Shown: positions 1 through 10,012 of the stretch, in pieces
How positions within the stretch are numbered: position 1 is the first letter of the stretch
How the letters are laid out: each line of letters starts with the position of its first letter
NCBI GenBank assembly: GCA_031323845.1
Contig: JAVIYP010000012.1
Location: 1 to 55,056, forward strand
Source of the DNA: PUPG01 sp031323845
Lineage (GTDB): Bacteria > Bacteroidota > Bacteroidia > Bacteroidales > UBA7960
DNA: 55,056 bases
Reading direction: 5' to 3'
Notes under the pieces: generated by a model
The model's database searches: none
What the model was told of the DNA's origin: nothing
Seen by the model: the letters and a program-made list of their open reading frames with translations, nothing else
Made by a program: the position numbers and the translations under genes

Positions 1-1658
1 TACAGAGGCGGCGTGGCGATATAAATATGCCCCAGTTCTATCATTTCTTTCATATAGCGGAAAAAGAAGGTCAGGATGAGGGTGGCAATATGGCTGCCAT
101 CAACATCGGCGTCTGTCATGATTATTACTTTATGGTATCTCAGCCTTTCCAGGTTCAGCGCCTTGCTGTCGTCATCGGTGCCTATGGAGAGCCCAAGTGC
201 CGTAAAGATGGTTTTTATTTCTTCGTTTTCGAAAATCTTGTGCGGCATGGCTTTTTCCACATTGAGGATCTTACCACGCAGTGGCAAAATGGCCTGGAAA
301 CGGCGATCGCGTCCTTGTTTTGCTGTACCTCCTGCAGAGTCACCCTCAACCAGGAAAATCTCGCACAGGGCGGGGTCTTTCTCGGAGCAGTCGGACAGTT
401 TGCCGGGGAGGCCGGTGCTGCTCAGCACGTTTTTTCTTTGCACCAGTTCCCTTGCTTTACGTGCTGCATGACGCGCCGTGGCGGCCAGGATAACCTTATT
501 TACAATGGTTTTTGCGTCTCTGGGGTTTTCTTCAAGGTAGTTGGTGAGCATTTCGCTGACGGCCTGATCCACGGCACCCATCACTTCGGTGTTACCCAGT
601 TTGGTTTTTGTCTGCCCTTCGAACTGAGGTTCGGCCACTTTAACGGAAATAACAGCCGTCAGACCTTCCCTGAAGTCGTCACCATTGATTTCAAATTTAA
701 GTTTAGCCAGCATGCCTGACTTTTCTGCGTATGACTTCAGGGTGCGTGTTAGCGCCCTCCTGAAACCTGCAAGATGCGTTCCGCCTTCAATGGTATTGAT
801 ATTGTTCACGTAAGCATGTACGTTTTCCGTGAAAGAGGCGTTGTACTGCATGGCAACTTCCACAGGTATCCCCGCTTTCTCGGAAAACATGCAAATAGGC
901 TTGTCGATCAGTTTTTCACGGGTGTCGTCGAGGTATTCGACAAACTCAGGCAGCCCTGCTTCTGAAAGATAGACATCCCTGACAGGCTGTCCCTGATCGT
1001 CGCGCTGACGCATATCGGTGATGCTCAGCTGCACCCCTTTATTCAGGTATGACAGTTCACGAAGGCGGTTTGTCAGAATTTCATAATTAAAGAGGGTAGT
1101 TTGAAAAATGCCGGCATCGGGGATAAAAGTGACCTTGGTGCCTCTGATGTCGGTTGTGCCAATATGCTTGACATCATACTGGGGCTTACCTTTTCTGTAT
1201 TCCTGGACGTAACGGTTATTGTCGCGATGGACCTCCACGGTCATATGCTCCGACAAGGCATTCACGCACGACACGCCAACTCCGTGCAAGCCTCCGGAAA
1301 CCTTGTAGGTGTCCTTGTCAAACTTTCCGCCGGCATGCAACACGGTCATGACCACCTCAAGCGCGCTCCGGCCCTCCTTTTCATGAATATCAACCGGAAT
1401 GCCGCGCCCGTTGTCTATGACGCTGACAGAGCCATCTTCGTTGATGATGACCTCTATCTCGTCGCAATAACCGCCCATGGCTTCGTCAATGCTGTTGTCA
1501 AGCACTTCATAGACCAAATGATGCAGGCCTTTGCTGCTGACATCACCTATGTACATGGCCGGACGCTTTCTTACGGCTTCCAGTCCTTCTAAAACCTGGA
1601 TGCTCGTGGCATCGTAATTCATTTTTTCTACTTCAAACGGCTTAGTTGGTGCCTTCAT
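1..1658 (-). CDS. gyrB: DNA gyrase subunit B, C-terminus cut by window edge
   Basis: GyrB is the ATPase subunit of gyrase; with GyrA it introduces negative supercoils. Reading the minus strand from 1658 gives about 552 codons with the full family signature: RPAMYIGD near the N-terminus, the GHKL ATP-site motifs DNGRGIP and GGLHGVG, and the TOPRIM motifs EGDSAGG and TDADVDGSH. The frame is still open at base 1, so roughly the last 100 residues lie outside the window. I start at the ATG at 1658, twelve codons before a second in-frame ATG at 1622, because a TACCTTTG -7 box at 1683-1690 lies just upstream; 1622 remains possible. No gyrA is visible. Very sure of identity. Confidence 0.97.
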   Translation of the reverse strand, partial: MKAPTKPFEVEKMNYDATSIQVLEGLEAVRKRPAMYIGDVSSKGLHHLVYEVLDNSIDEAMGGYCDEIEVIINEDGSVSVIDNGRGIPVDIHEKEGRSALEVVMTVLHAGGKFDKDTYKVSGGLHGVGVSCVNALSEHMTVEVHRDNNRYVQEYRKGKPQYDVKHIGTTDIRGTKVTFIPDAGIFQTTLFNYEILTNRLRELSYLNKGVQLSITDMRQRDDQGQPVRDVYLSEAGLPEFVEYLDDTREKLIDKPICMFSEKAGIPVEVAMQYNASFTENVHAYVNNINTIEGGTHLAGFRRALTRTLKSYAEKSGMLAKLKFEINGDDFREGLTAVISVKVAEPQFEGQTKTKLGNTEVMGAVDQAVSEMLTNYLEENPRDAKTIVNKVILAATARHAARKARELVQRKNVLSSTGLPGKLSDCSEKDPALCEIFLVEGDSAGGTAKQGRDRRFQAILPLRGKILNVEKAMPHKIFENEEIKTIFTALGLSIGTDDDSKALNLERLRYHKVIIMTDADVDGSHIATLILTFFFRYMKEMIELGHIYIATPPL

Positions 1659-1682
1659 ATTCGCTGTCTTTTGAATAACAGG

Positions 1683-1690
1683 CAAAGGTA
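1683..1690 (-). promoter_or_regulatory. -7 promoter element of gyrB
   Basis: The minus strand reads TACCTTTG, a full match to the Bacteroidota -7 consensus TAnnTTTG, about 25 bases upstream of the ATG at 1658. I see no clear TTTG at the expected -33 distance, so this is a half-match promoter call. Confidence 0.5.
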
Positions 1691-1850
1691 CTAATTTTTA
1701 ACCGGTTTTCCCGGAAAAAAAAGCAGAAAAATCCAAAATTTCCAAAAGAAAAAAATGACACATAAGTGATTGTAAATCAATAGATAGCAGCCTCAATAGC
1801 TATTCAACGCCTTAAATCTTGAAAAAACAAGGGTTTAGCGTATTTTTCCT

Positions 1851-3572
1851 TTATAATGAATAGCTTATCCCGCCAAGAAGACCCAGTTTGTATGTGGGAT
1901 AAAAAGTCCAGACTTCATAGGATGCATTCTGGAGGTTGCTGAAGTTGAGGAATGCCGAAAAGTTCTGGTTGTAACGGTATTCAACGCCCAGGTTTATATC
2001 CGTGTAAAACGAGATCAGTCTTGCTTCTGCAATATCCCTCCAGGGTGAAAGGAACCTTCCGTAGGTGTCGCCAAAGCCGTAAACATCAGCCGAAACGATG
2101 AATTGCCCGGCTATGGTGTAGGAGGCGTTCAACGCCAGGCTGTAGGCGGGCATATGCCATGGCTTTGATTCATTTCTCAGGTCGTAGTCGAAATAGTCTC
2201 CCCTGAGTTTGAGCGAAAAGTGATCTCCCGCCCTGGCAACCAGCTCGGCACGGAAATTCAGCAGCTTCATATCGTCATAAATTACCTCGAAACGATTGTC
2301 GAACAAGGGCATTCTGAAGATGGCCAGTGAATAGAATGCCTGATTCCGGATGTTGCTGTGGTTCAGCGACAATCTGTAGGACAACCTGTCGTTGAAAGAT
2401 CCTTTGAACCCTGTGCTGAAGGCTGAACGTATGTTGCTGAACTGCAGGTTTATCAAGGGCTGCACGAATGGGTTCTGCTGAGAGAGTTTGCGGTATGACT
2501 GTTTCTCAACACTGCCTGTCAGCGTGGCAAAGAAATTGAAGGTTCCGGGTACGAGCATGACTTCAAGGCCGGATACGGGATAGGCTCTAAGCCGGTAATC
2601 GGCATTATAGTCTTCAACCGCCAGGTTTACGCCCACATGCATTCGTATGCTGCCGAATTGAGAATGTATTGCCGGTTTTAGGCTGTATATGCCTGTGTTT
2701 TGTGTGTCACCCGGGAACCGCTGGTTATAAAAATAGTCGGCCGACATGTCCACCTGGACATACAAGGGGTTGGACAACTGCGGGATTCCTTCCGAGATGT
2801 CTTTTCCCAGCATGCCGGTAAGTCCGAAATGGTGCTCTGATGCGTCAAAGCGGTCAGCAAGAAACTTATGGGTAAACCCGGCCTGGTACCTGGTTTTGGA
2901 AGAATCAGCATGATGCGTTCCAAACTGCATTCCGGTTGAAAGAAAATCGTAGCGTTGTTTCCGGCCTGCCGCCGGCAGGGTGATGAGCCGCACGCCGTCA
3001 TGCGATAAGCCGGTTTCTGTTTTTCCGTAATAGTGAACCGTGTGTCTGTCGTAGTGTACGTCCACATCCAGGCTTGTATTTTTAAACTGCCTGGTGGCAT
3101 AAATGCCGGCTTTGTTCCTGCTGAAGATGCTGTTTTCAAGCTCTTCAATGCCTTTGCCCGATGATAAATGCTTCAGTTTGACACCCAGCAGGAAATCTTC
3201 GGTGGCTGATAGCGTGTAAAAACCTTCGAAGTAAGGTGTTTGATAGTTGCCAAAGCCGGCCTTGACCAGTCCGCTATGCCGCCGGAACGGCGTTCTTTCA
3301 GGGACGGCGGCCGCAGCGAGTGTCCCGGGAGTGTACCGGGTTACGATTTTTTGCGGGCGAATGCTGTAATTGAAGTCCATTTCCACAGCCAGCGTGTCGG
3401 TGATGACCGGGTTCAGGTTGATTTTAAACGCATCAGAAATGCTGGGCTCATAAGGCGCAATCACCTTTATTTCGTCAATCTGCAGAGGTCGCTGGCCATG
3501 GCTGTCGAATGCGTGGCATAACAATATCACCAATCCAAACACTAACCCCTTAACCAATAATTTATTATACAT
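1851..3572 (-). CDS. Outer-membrane beta-barrel protein paired with TPR protein
   Basis: This is a 573-residue exported protein with a signal peptide at about residues 1-26. It has a short conserved N-terminal segment (IKVIAPYEPSISDAFKIN), followed by alternating aromatic and polar strands up to a C-terminal YSL, as expected for an outer-membrane barrel. Automatic annotation often labels such proteins TonB-dependent receptor, but I see no TonB box or plug domain, so that label would be doubtful. It begins 33 bases after the stop of the 1017-residue TPR gene on the same strand, so the two are probably co-transcribed. A large periplasmic TPR protein with a barrel recalls export systems such as AlgK/AlgE or PgaA. 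That is analogy only; the function is unknown. Confidence 0.72.
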   Translation of the reverse strand: MYNKLLVKGLVFGLVILLCHAFDSHGQRPLQIDEIKVIAPYEPSISDAFKINLNPVITDTLAVEMDFNYSIRPQKIVTRYTPGTLAAAAVPERTPFRRHSGLVKAGFGNYQTPYFEGFYTLSATEDFLLGVKLKHLSSGKGIEELENSIFSRNKAGIYATRQFKNTSLDVDVHYDRHTVHYYGKTETGLSHDGVRLITLPAAGRKQRYDFLSTGMQFGTHHADSSKTRYQAGFTHKFLADRFDASEHHFGLTGMLGKDISEGIPQLSNPLYVQVDMSADYFYNQRFPGDTQNTGIYSLKPAIHSQFGSIRMHVGVNLAVEDYNADYRLRAYPVSGLEVMLVPGTFNFFATLTGSVEKQSYRKLSQQNPFVQPLINLQFSNIRSAFSTGFKGSFNDRLSYRLSLNHSNIRNQAFYSLAIFRMPLFDNRFEVIYDDMKLLNFRAELVARAGDHFSLKLRGDYFDYDLRNESKPWHMPAYSLALNASYTIAGQFIVSADVYGFGDTYGRFLSPWRDIAEARLISFYTDINLGVEYRYNQNFSAFLNFSNLQNASYEVWTFYPTYKLGLLGGISYSL

Positions 3573-3605
3573 GTCTCGTCCTTTTCTTTAAAGATAATTC
3601 CAGTC

Positions 3606-6600
3606 TTATTCTGTTTCCTCAGGATGCTGTGATCCTCGCAAAGCCGGCTCATTTTGCCTTTCGTTTATCAGGTCCAGCTTGTTTTTTGCCTCGCGGCGTA
3701 GTTCTTCACCATCATAATTATCAATGATGCTTTGCAGGGTATGTTTGGCCTGGAACGCATTGTCCTTCTCCAGATACACATCCGCCAGCAGAAGGAAGAT
3801 TTTGGCGAGCCAGTAATCATAGGCGGTAAGCCTGTTGATGTACGAAAAGATTTCTTCTTCAGCCTCCTCGTAGTTTCCTTGTTTGAAGCTGATCAGTGCC
3901 AGGGCATACATGGCTTCCGCAGCCCTGATGTTTTCAGCAATTCCCTTTGCCTGCCTCAATGATTCGCCTGCCAGCTGATAATTGTTCAGTTCCAGGGCAG
4001 ATAATCCTTTCAACAGATAGGCCTCCTGCTCCGTTTCACGGGGAATTTTTTCGGTATTGATCACAGCCAGGGCGGCGGTCAGCACTTCTTCGTGTTGCCG
4101 CATGCGGTAGTAAGAACGCATGATGCCTTCGCGGGCAATCAGTATATTGTTCCGGAACGAGGCATGCTGTTCCAATTGCTGGTAATACCTCAGGGCCGGT
4201 GCGTACTGTTCAAATTGAAACTGAATGGCGGATGCCCTGAGCAGCGCATTTTCAAGGAATTTCGATCTCGATGCTTCTGCCACAAACCGGTAACCTTCAT
4301 AAGCACGTTGCAGTTCGTTCATCCTGAAATAGCATTCGGAGCGATAAAAATTGGCGTTGATGGCAAAGATGCCTTCAGGGAAACGCTCCAGGTAGTTCGA
4401 GAAGCTCTGGATGGCTGCATTGCAATCGCCCTGCATGTAGCGGTGTTCTGCAGCCTGGTAGGTCAGCGAGTCCTGCTGCGCACGGCTGATATCGGCAATG
4501 CCCAGTCTTTCTGTCAGCTGAACGTATTCGTCAATGCGATCGAGCCCGACGTAAATGGTCTGCATGGCGGCAAGTGCCTCTTGTGCTTGCACCGTTGCCG
4601 GAAATTTCTCGATCACCTGCATGAACATGGCGAGGGCTTCTTCGTCACGGTTGTCATTGTAATGGATGAGACCGGTTTTCAGCATGGCGCTTTGCACATA
4701 GGTGCTGTTGGGATGCCTGCTGATGACCTGTCCGAAATAATTTTTCGCCTCGGTGTTGTTTTCAAGAATTAAATAGGTGTTGGCGATTTCATATCTGCCG
4801 TCGTCAATAAATGAAGAGTTTGGGTATTCGCTGATGAGTTCCTGCATGGTGGCAATTTTCTCTTCAAACCTTCCCAGGATCCCATACACCAATCCTTTCT
4901 GAAACACGGCATAATCGGTGTCGATTATGTTCATGGTGATGGCGCGCTCATAGTAGCGCATGGCCTGCTGGTATGCTTTGGTGATGAAATGAGCATCTGC
5001 GACGCGCAGTACGGCATCGTTCACCATGGCTGCTGGGGCTGAGCCCGGGGAACTGATAAACCGGCTGAACGGAGGTATGGCGCGGCTGTAGTCTTCTTTT
5101 TTGAAAAAGGCATAGCCAATGGAATAGTGCGACTGGTTATGGAAGTCGAGGCTGGAGGATCCCGGTGCGGAAAGAAATCTGCGGTGGGCCGACAGGGCAT
5201 CGTCGTATTGGCCCATGCGGAAAAAGGCTTCGCCTGTCCAGAACAGGGCTGATGCCGAGAGCTCTCGGTTATCGGTGTATCGCTGCGTTTTTGAGAAATG
5301 CTCAATGGCATTGCGGAAATCCCCGTTGTTGAACAGCTCCACCCCTCTGAAGTAGGTCACTCTCTGGTAGGCCTCCCTGAGCTTCCGGGTGTCATGTTGT
5401 GTCTTTTCAAGCGACGCCAGGGCATCCTTGTAGTTGCGTGTGGTCAGGTAAAGGTCGACAAGGTGTCCGTAAGCTTCCTCGCGGCGGGGAGAGTCAGGGT
5501 ATTGTTCCAGGTACCTGTTAAACGACAGGATCGCCTCGTTGTAGGGGTCGTAAGACAGTTCAAACGACAACATGGCATAGTGAAACAGCGATTCGCGCGC
5601 TATGTCTTCCAGGTAGGGCATTTGGTGTGCCTGCATGAATGCATTGCGTGCAAAGCGTTTTTGACCGGTTTGCACATAGCTGTACCCGAGGTGGAAGTAA
5701 GCGTTTTGGGCCAGTGCATTGTCGGCAGCGGTTACCATTTCGAGGTGGGGAATGGCATTTTCGAAGTTACCGGTAATAAAAAAAGCAAAACCGAGCTGAT
5801 AGTGATCACCGGCATCAGGAACAATATCCGTGCTGCTGAAAAACGTAAGCAGGTAGGGTATGGCTTCTTCATACCTTGATTTTTCAATATAAGCTTCCCC
5901 GATGAGTCTTGACAGTTCAGGGATGCGTTCCGGTGCGGCCTCGTCAAGGAGTCCGGGTGCCATGTCCAGCAATTCGTCAAAGCGTTGTTCAAGAAAATAG
6001 ATATGCGCGATGTAATAGGGGACAACATCGGAAAAGACCGCATCGCCGGTGAGTGCCTCAAACCGTTCGAGGGCAGTGTCATAAGCTCCTTCAAGGTAGG
6101 CGATATGACCGTAATAGTAGGAAGCAGAGGTAAAATAATCCGAAGAGGGATCTGTAATTTTCAGGAATCCGTCGGCTGCTTCCGTCAGCCTGCCGTTCAT
6201 CAGCAGGCTGTGTGATGACTTGAAATGGAACTGGTCGTATTTGGATTTTGGCAGGTTTTCGGCACGTACCGGTTCAAACCATTTGCTTGCTTCAGCGTAA
6301 TCGTTACGTTTATGGCTGATGATGCCCAGGTGAAAGCGCGCTCTCATTTGTCCCTGGTGTACCGGATGTTCTTTAAGGAAAGTCAGCAGTTTTTCTTCGG
6401 CATCAGACTGTTGAAGCTCTGCAGCACACAGGGCGGCATGGAGCTGGGCACCGGCCAGCAGTTCACGGTGTTCTGTCAGGCCGGCATCCATGAGTTGCCG
6501 GAACAGGCGCTGGGCCGGGCCATAGTGTTCTTTTGAGAACAGCTCCAGGGCTGTTTTAAAGGTGACCTCGGGTTCAGCATGGACAGCGGTTTGCTGGGGC

Positions 6601-6659
6601 AGGCCTTCCTTTGGTATCACAAAGAAAAGCAGCAGAATAAAGAAGAGCTTTTTTGTCAT
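3606..6659 (-). CDS. Large exported tetratricopeptide-repeat protein
   Basis: This 1017-residue protein has a hydrophobic signal peptide (about residues 1-22, ending in QQ). The rest is almost entirely TPR helices: 34-residue units with the usual A/Y/F spacing, such as YSIGYAFFKKEDYSRA, ALFWTGEAFFRMGQYDDA and YALALISFKQGNYEEA. It has no catalytic domain and most likely works as a periplasmic or envelope scaffold. It starts about 31 bases after the 3' end of the RNase P RNA on the same strand and is followed by the barrel protein, probably its partner. Family members are common in Bacteroidota, but I know of no established role. Confidence 0.8.
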   Translation of the reverse strand: MTKKLFFILLLFFVIPKEGLPQQTAVHAEPEVTFKTALELFSKEHYGPAQRLFRQLMDAGLTEHRELLAGAQLHAALCAAELQQSDAEEKLLTFLKEHPVHQGQMRARFHLGIISHKRNDYAEASKWFEPVRAENLPKSKYDQFHFKSSHSLLMNGRLTEAADGFLKITDPSSDYFTSASYYYGHIAYLEGAYDTALERFEALTGDAVFSDVVPYYIAHIYFLEQRFDELLDMAPGLLDEAAPERIPELSRLIGEAYIEKSRYEEAIPYLLTFFSSTDIVPDAGDHYQLGFAFFITGNFENAIPHLEMVTAADNALAQNAYFHLGYSYVQTGQKRFARNAFMQAHQMPYLEDIARESLFHYAMLSFELSYDPYNEAILSFNRYLEQYPDSPRREEAYGHLVDLYLTTRNYKDALASLEKTQHDTRKLREAYQRVTYFRGVELFNNGDFRNAIEHFSKTQRYTDNRELSASALFWTGEAFFRMGQYDDALSAHRRFLSAPGSSSLDFHNQSHYSIGYAFFKKEDYSRAIPPFSRFISSPGSAPAAMVNDAVLRVADAHFITKAYQQAMRYYERAITMNIIDTDYAVFQKGLVYGILGRFEEKIATMQELISEYPNSSFIDDGRYEIANTYLILENNTEAKNYFGQVISRHPNSTYVQSAMLKTGLIHYNDNRDEEALAMFMQVIEKFPATVQAQEALAAMQTIYVGLDRIDEYVQLTERLGIADISRAQQDSLTYQAAEHRYMQGDCNAAIQSFSNYLERFPEGIFAINANFYRSECYFRMNELQRAYEGYRFVAEASRSKFLENALLRASAIQFQFEQYAPALRYYQQLEQHASFRNNILIAREGIMRSYYRMRQHEEVLTAALAVINTEKIPRETEQEAYLLKGLSALELNNYQLAGESLRQAKGIAENIRAAEAMYALALISFKQGNYEEAEEEIFSYINRLTAYDYWLAKIFLLLADVYLEKDNAFQAKHTLQSIIDNYDGEELRREAKNKLDLINERQNEPALRGSQHPEETE

Positions 6660-6689
6660 TTTAGTTATCGGTATTTTGAAAAAAGAAAA

Positions 6690-7066
6690 AGGCAGGTCTG
6701 TAAGCCGGATTCTGTAGCATTCACAAAGAAATGCTTCCTGTCATTAATCTTGAACGGCACTCACGTGCAGTTTCCAGCGGCCTACCCTCCGGGATCGGGC
6801 GAGCAACCCTCAGGCCCCGGTATATTTGGCCTTTCAACGCATAAGGTTTACCCGCCTGCCGGGTCACCCCGGCAAGCCGTGGGCTCTTACCCCACGTTTT
6901 CACCCTTACCGGCCGGGATAACCCGGCTTAGGCGGTTGTTTTCTGCGGCACTGTCTCTCGGCCAGCCCTCAGGCCAGCCGGCTTCCCGTTAGGAAGTATG
7001 CTGCTCTTTGTTGTCCGGACTTTCCTCATCCTGCACCCGGCAGAACGCGACAGGACAACCTGCCTT
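6690..7066 (-). ncRNA. rnpB: RNase P RNA
   Basis: This is the catalytic RNA of ribonuclease P, which removes 5' leaders from pre-tRNAs. On the minus strand it carries the universal 5' core GAGGAAAGTCCGGAC (about 7013-7027) and the 3' core ACAGAATCCGGCTTA (about 6703-6717). The two termini pair as helix P1 (GGCAGGTTGTC with GACCTGCC). The length of about 375 nt and the GGGTAAACC-type core fit a bacterial A-type molecule. Immediately after the 3' end the transcript would read a T-rich run (6673-6690) that may terminate it. The TPR gene starts only about 31 bases further on. The ends are good to a few bases. Confidence 0.96.
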
Positions 7067-7303
7067 TTTCGCATTATAACGAAAACAAGAACGCATTCCG
7101 TATATATTGCAATAAATATGCAAAAATAATACAAATCATGCTAATATATTAAGGTACTCTTACGTTATCTAAAAGTCATGATGATACGTTTTCCGCCGTC
7201 AGGCAATCACACACCAAAAATCTGTTGCGTTAAAAGGAGCCTAAACACTTAATTGATCGTTCGTGTGTCAGCGGTTGTTGTTCAACCATAAACCCTAAGG
7301 TGC

Positions 7304-8782
7304 ATGCAGGGAAAATTTGTCAGAAATCTCAGTCTTCTGCTGGTACTTAACCTGCTGATCAAACCTTTCTGGATTCTGGGTATAGACCGGTCCGTTCAAA
7401 ACACCGTGGGCGCCGAAGAGTACGGCTTCTACTTTGCCGTGTTTAACTTTTCCTTTCTGTTCAACATACTGCTTGACTTTGGCATCACCAACTTCAACAA
7501 TAAAAACATTGCCCAGAACAACCACCTGCTCACCAAATACCTGTCAAACCTCCTGGTGCTGAAACTGCTGCTGTTCCTCGTGTACATTGCGGTTACCCTG
7601 TCCGGTGCCTTGTTTATCAATTACAGCCAGGAACAAATACGCCTGCTCTATTTTCTCGGCCTTAACCAGTTTCTGATCAGCATGATCCTTTACCTCAGGT
7701 CGAACCTGGGCGGCCTGCATCTGTTCCGGACCGACAGCATCATTTCTGTGCTGGACAGAAGCCTGATGATCGTTATTTGCGCCCTGCTGCTGTGGGGAAA
7801 TGTTGTTGAAGAATTCAGGATACAGTATTACATCTATGCACAAACAGCCGGCTACTCCATTACCGCCGTGGTTACCTTTATGCTGGTGCTGGCGCGCACG
7901 CAACGGATAAACTTCAGATTGCAGTGGAACTACCCTTTTTTACTGGCCATTGTGCGAAAAAGTTTTCCCTTTGCCATTCTTGTTCTTCTCATGACATTCT
8001 ACAACCGTATCGACAGTGTCATGCTCGAGCGCTTGCTTGACGACGGGGCGCGTTACAGTGGCATTTATGCATCAGCGTACCGGTTGCTCGATGCCACCAA
8101 CATGATTGCCTATCTGTTTGCTGTGTTGCTGCTTCCCATTTTTGCGCGCATGATTAAACAACAGGAAAACATTGAACACCTGCTGAAACTGGCCTTTACC
8201 CTGATCATTGCACCGGCCATCATCATCGCCTCTGCGGCCTTCTTTTATTCACAGGAGATCATGGAATTGCTGTATCCCATGCATCCCGGAGAAACAGAGC
8301 TGGCCTATCAGTACAGGATGCTTGAGTCGTCGAGGGTGTTTGGCCTGCTGATGAGCTGCTTCATCGCCATCTCCACAACCTATATTTTCGGCACCTTGCT
8401 TACCGCCAATGGCAATCTGTGGCATTTAAACATCATTGCACTGTCCGGCATGATGTTGAACATAACGCTGAACTTTATCCTTATTCCGCAGTTTCAGGCA
8501 ACCGGCTCGGCCGTTTCCAGCCTGTTTACGCAACTGCTTGTGGCCGTAATCCAGGTGATTGCGGTAAAACGGATTTTCAGGATTCATGTTAATTATTCAT
8601 TCCTGATGCGATTGCTTGTATTTGTTGTGACAATTATCGGCATCAACATGTTATGGTCCATGCTGAGTCCGTTCACCTGGCTGTTCAATATTCCCCTGGT
8701 AGGGATTGCCGGTTTGCTGCTGGCTTTGGCACTAAGGTTGCTGAGCCTTCGACATATTTATCAATTGATGAAATATGCTTAA
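7304..8782 (+). CDS. Polysaccharide flippase, Wzx/MATE-like
   Basis: This is a 492-residue integral membrane protein with a run of 12-14 hydrophobic segments and the layout of the polysaccharide biosynthesis (RfbX/Wzx) family. The charged N-terminal motif LLVLNLLIKPFWILGIDRSV is followed by VGAEEYGFYFAVFN, typical of lipid-linked oligosaccharide flippases. It would move undecaprenyl-linked repeat units across the inner membrane. It is the first gene of a co-oriented set with the chain-length and ligase genes. No glycosyltransferases are nearby, so the substrate cannot be deduced. The start is the ATG at 7304; I see no strong promoter motif upstream. Confidence 0.85.
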   Translation: MQGKFVRNLSLLLVLNLLIKPFWILGIDRSVQNTVGAEEYGFYFAVFNFSFLFNILLDFGITNFNNKNIAQNNHLLTKYLSNLLVLKLLLFLVYIAVTLSGALFINYSQEQIRLLYFLGLNQFLISMILYLRSNLGGLHLFRTDSIISVLDRSLMIVICALLLWGNVVEEFRIQYYIYAQTAGYSITAVVTFMLVLARTQRINFRLQWNYPFLLAIVRKSFPFAILVLLMTFYNRIDSVMLERLLDDGARYSGIYASAYRLLDATNMIAYLFAVLLLPIFARMIKQQENIEHLLKLAFTLIIAPAIIIASAAFFYSQEIMELLYPMHPGETELAYQYRMLESSRVFGLLMSCFIAISTTYIFGTLLTANGNLWHLNIIALSGMMLNITLNFILIPQFQATGSAVSSLFTQLLVAVIQVIAVKRIFRIHVNYSFLMRLLVFVVTIIGINMLWSMLSPFTWLFNIPLVGIAGLLLALALRLLSLRHIYQLMKYA

Positions 8783-8955
8783 CTTTGACGCCATTTTTAA
8801 TCCCTGGCTTGCCCGGCGCACCGATCCATCGGTTAATACATGCAGGAAATACGACATCTTACATTCAAAACAAAACCCCTTACATACAATCATTTAACCA
8901 CTCGTGAAACCAGGCTGCAGCCTGTCAGTTGAAACAAGTTATTACCAACAAATCC

Positions 8956-10005
8956 ATGAACATGAATCAGAAAAACGATGTTTTCGATGCTACCAACGTC
9001 TTTGTATTTATCATACGCTGGTGGAAGCATTTGTTTATTATTTGCTTTGCGGCAGCTGTGGCTGCGGTAATATTTTCTTCACCTTTTTTCATTACGCCGA
9101 AGTTTCAGTCTTCGGTAACCATGTTTCCTGCCACGGCCACCAGTTTGTCGCGTTCGGTGCTTACCGGCGGCAATGTGCCGAGCCAGGATTTCCTGGAATA
9201 CGGTGAGGTGGAGGATGCCGAACGCTTGTTGCAGGTGCTGGAGTCAGCAACCATCCGGGAAGTAATTATTGAGCGTTTCAATCTTCTTGATCATTATGGT
9301 ATTTCTGAAGATGCCCAGTACAAGCGGACACGGCTGACCCAGGAATACCGCAGCAACATCTCTTTCAGGCGCACGCAGTATGGTGCGGTTGAGATCAGGG
9401 TTCGTGATAAGGACCCCGCGATGGCTGCCGACATTGCCAATGAGCTGGCTGCCCTTGCTGATACGGTGCAGAATGAGTTAAGGCATGAGAGGGCTCAGCT
9501 GGCCTATGATGTGGCCAAAACCCAGCTGCAGGCATTGCAGCTCCAGGTGAAACAGGCCGAGGATTCGTTGCGCATGATCATGCAGCAGGGTGTCTTTGAC
9601 CTGGAAGGGCAGTCGACCATGCTCACCCGCCAACTGGCCAAAGATATTTCCGACAATCACGTGGAAGGAATCCGGGCCCTTCAGGACAACCTTAACAAAC
9701 TCGCCGAGTATGGTGGCGGCTACCTCTACACATCCTATTACCTGATGAGTATCAGCGGACAGGTGATACAGATACAACGCAGATACCAGGAGGCAAAGGC
9801 CGATCTCGAAAACTTCCTGCCATTTAAATTTGTGCTCGACAGTGCTTACGAGGCCGAAAGAAAAGTGTACCCGGTACGATGGCTTATTGTCTTCCTGAGT
9901 ACCTTCGCCGCCGGATTAATGGGAGTGATGACCTTAATGGTTTATGAAAACCTGCAAGCAAAAGGCATCATAAAAACAACTGCCAAAACTTCAAAAAAGG
10001 CCTGA
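8956..10005 (+). CDS. Chain-length determinant (Wzz-type) protein
   Basis: The 349-residue protein has the Wzz/polysaccharide co-polymerase plan: a short cytoplasmic N-terminus, a transmembrane segment at about residues 25-45, a long periplasmic coiled-coil-rich region (about 150-270), and a second transmembrane segment near the C-terminus (WLIVFLSTFAAGLMGVMTLM). It would regulate the length of the polysaccharide assembled with the neighbouring flippase and ligase. It has no kinase domain, so it is not a Wzc-type tyrosine kinase. I use the ATG at 8956; a TTG nine codons upstream (8929) is in frame but less likely. The ligase follows seven bases after the stop. Confidence 0.85.
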   Translation: MNMNQKNDVFDATNVFVFIIRWWKHLFIICFAAAVAAVIFSSPFFITPKFQSSVTMFPATATSLSRSVLTGGNVPSQDFLEYGEVEDAERLLQVLESATIREVIIERFNLLDHYGISEDAQYKRTRLTQEYRSNISFRRTQYGAVEIRVRDKDPAMAADIANELAALADTVQNELRHERAQLAYDVAKTQLQALQLQVKQAEDSLRMIMQQGVFDLEGQSTMLTRQLAKDISDNHVEGIRALQDNLNKLAEYGGGYLYTSYYLMSISGQVIQIQRRYQEAKADLENFLPFKFVLDSAYEAERKVYPVRWLIVFLSTFAAGLMGVMTLMVYENLQAKGIIKTTAKTSKKA

Positions 10006-10012
10006 TATTCCA

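Noticed and set aside
1851..3572. Calling the barrel gene a TonB-dependent receptor
   Set aside because: Neither a plug domain nor a TonB box is visible; the length (573) is also short for that family.
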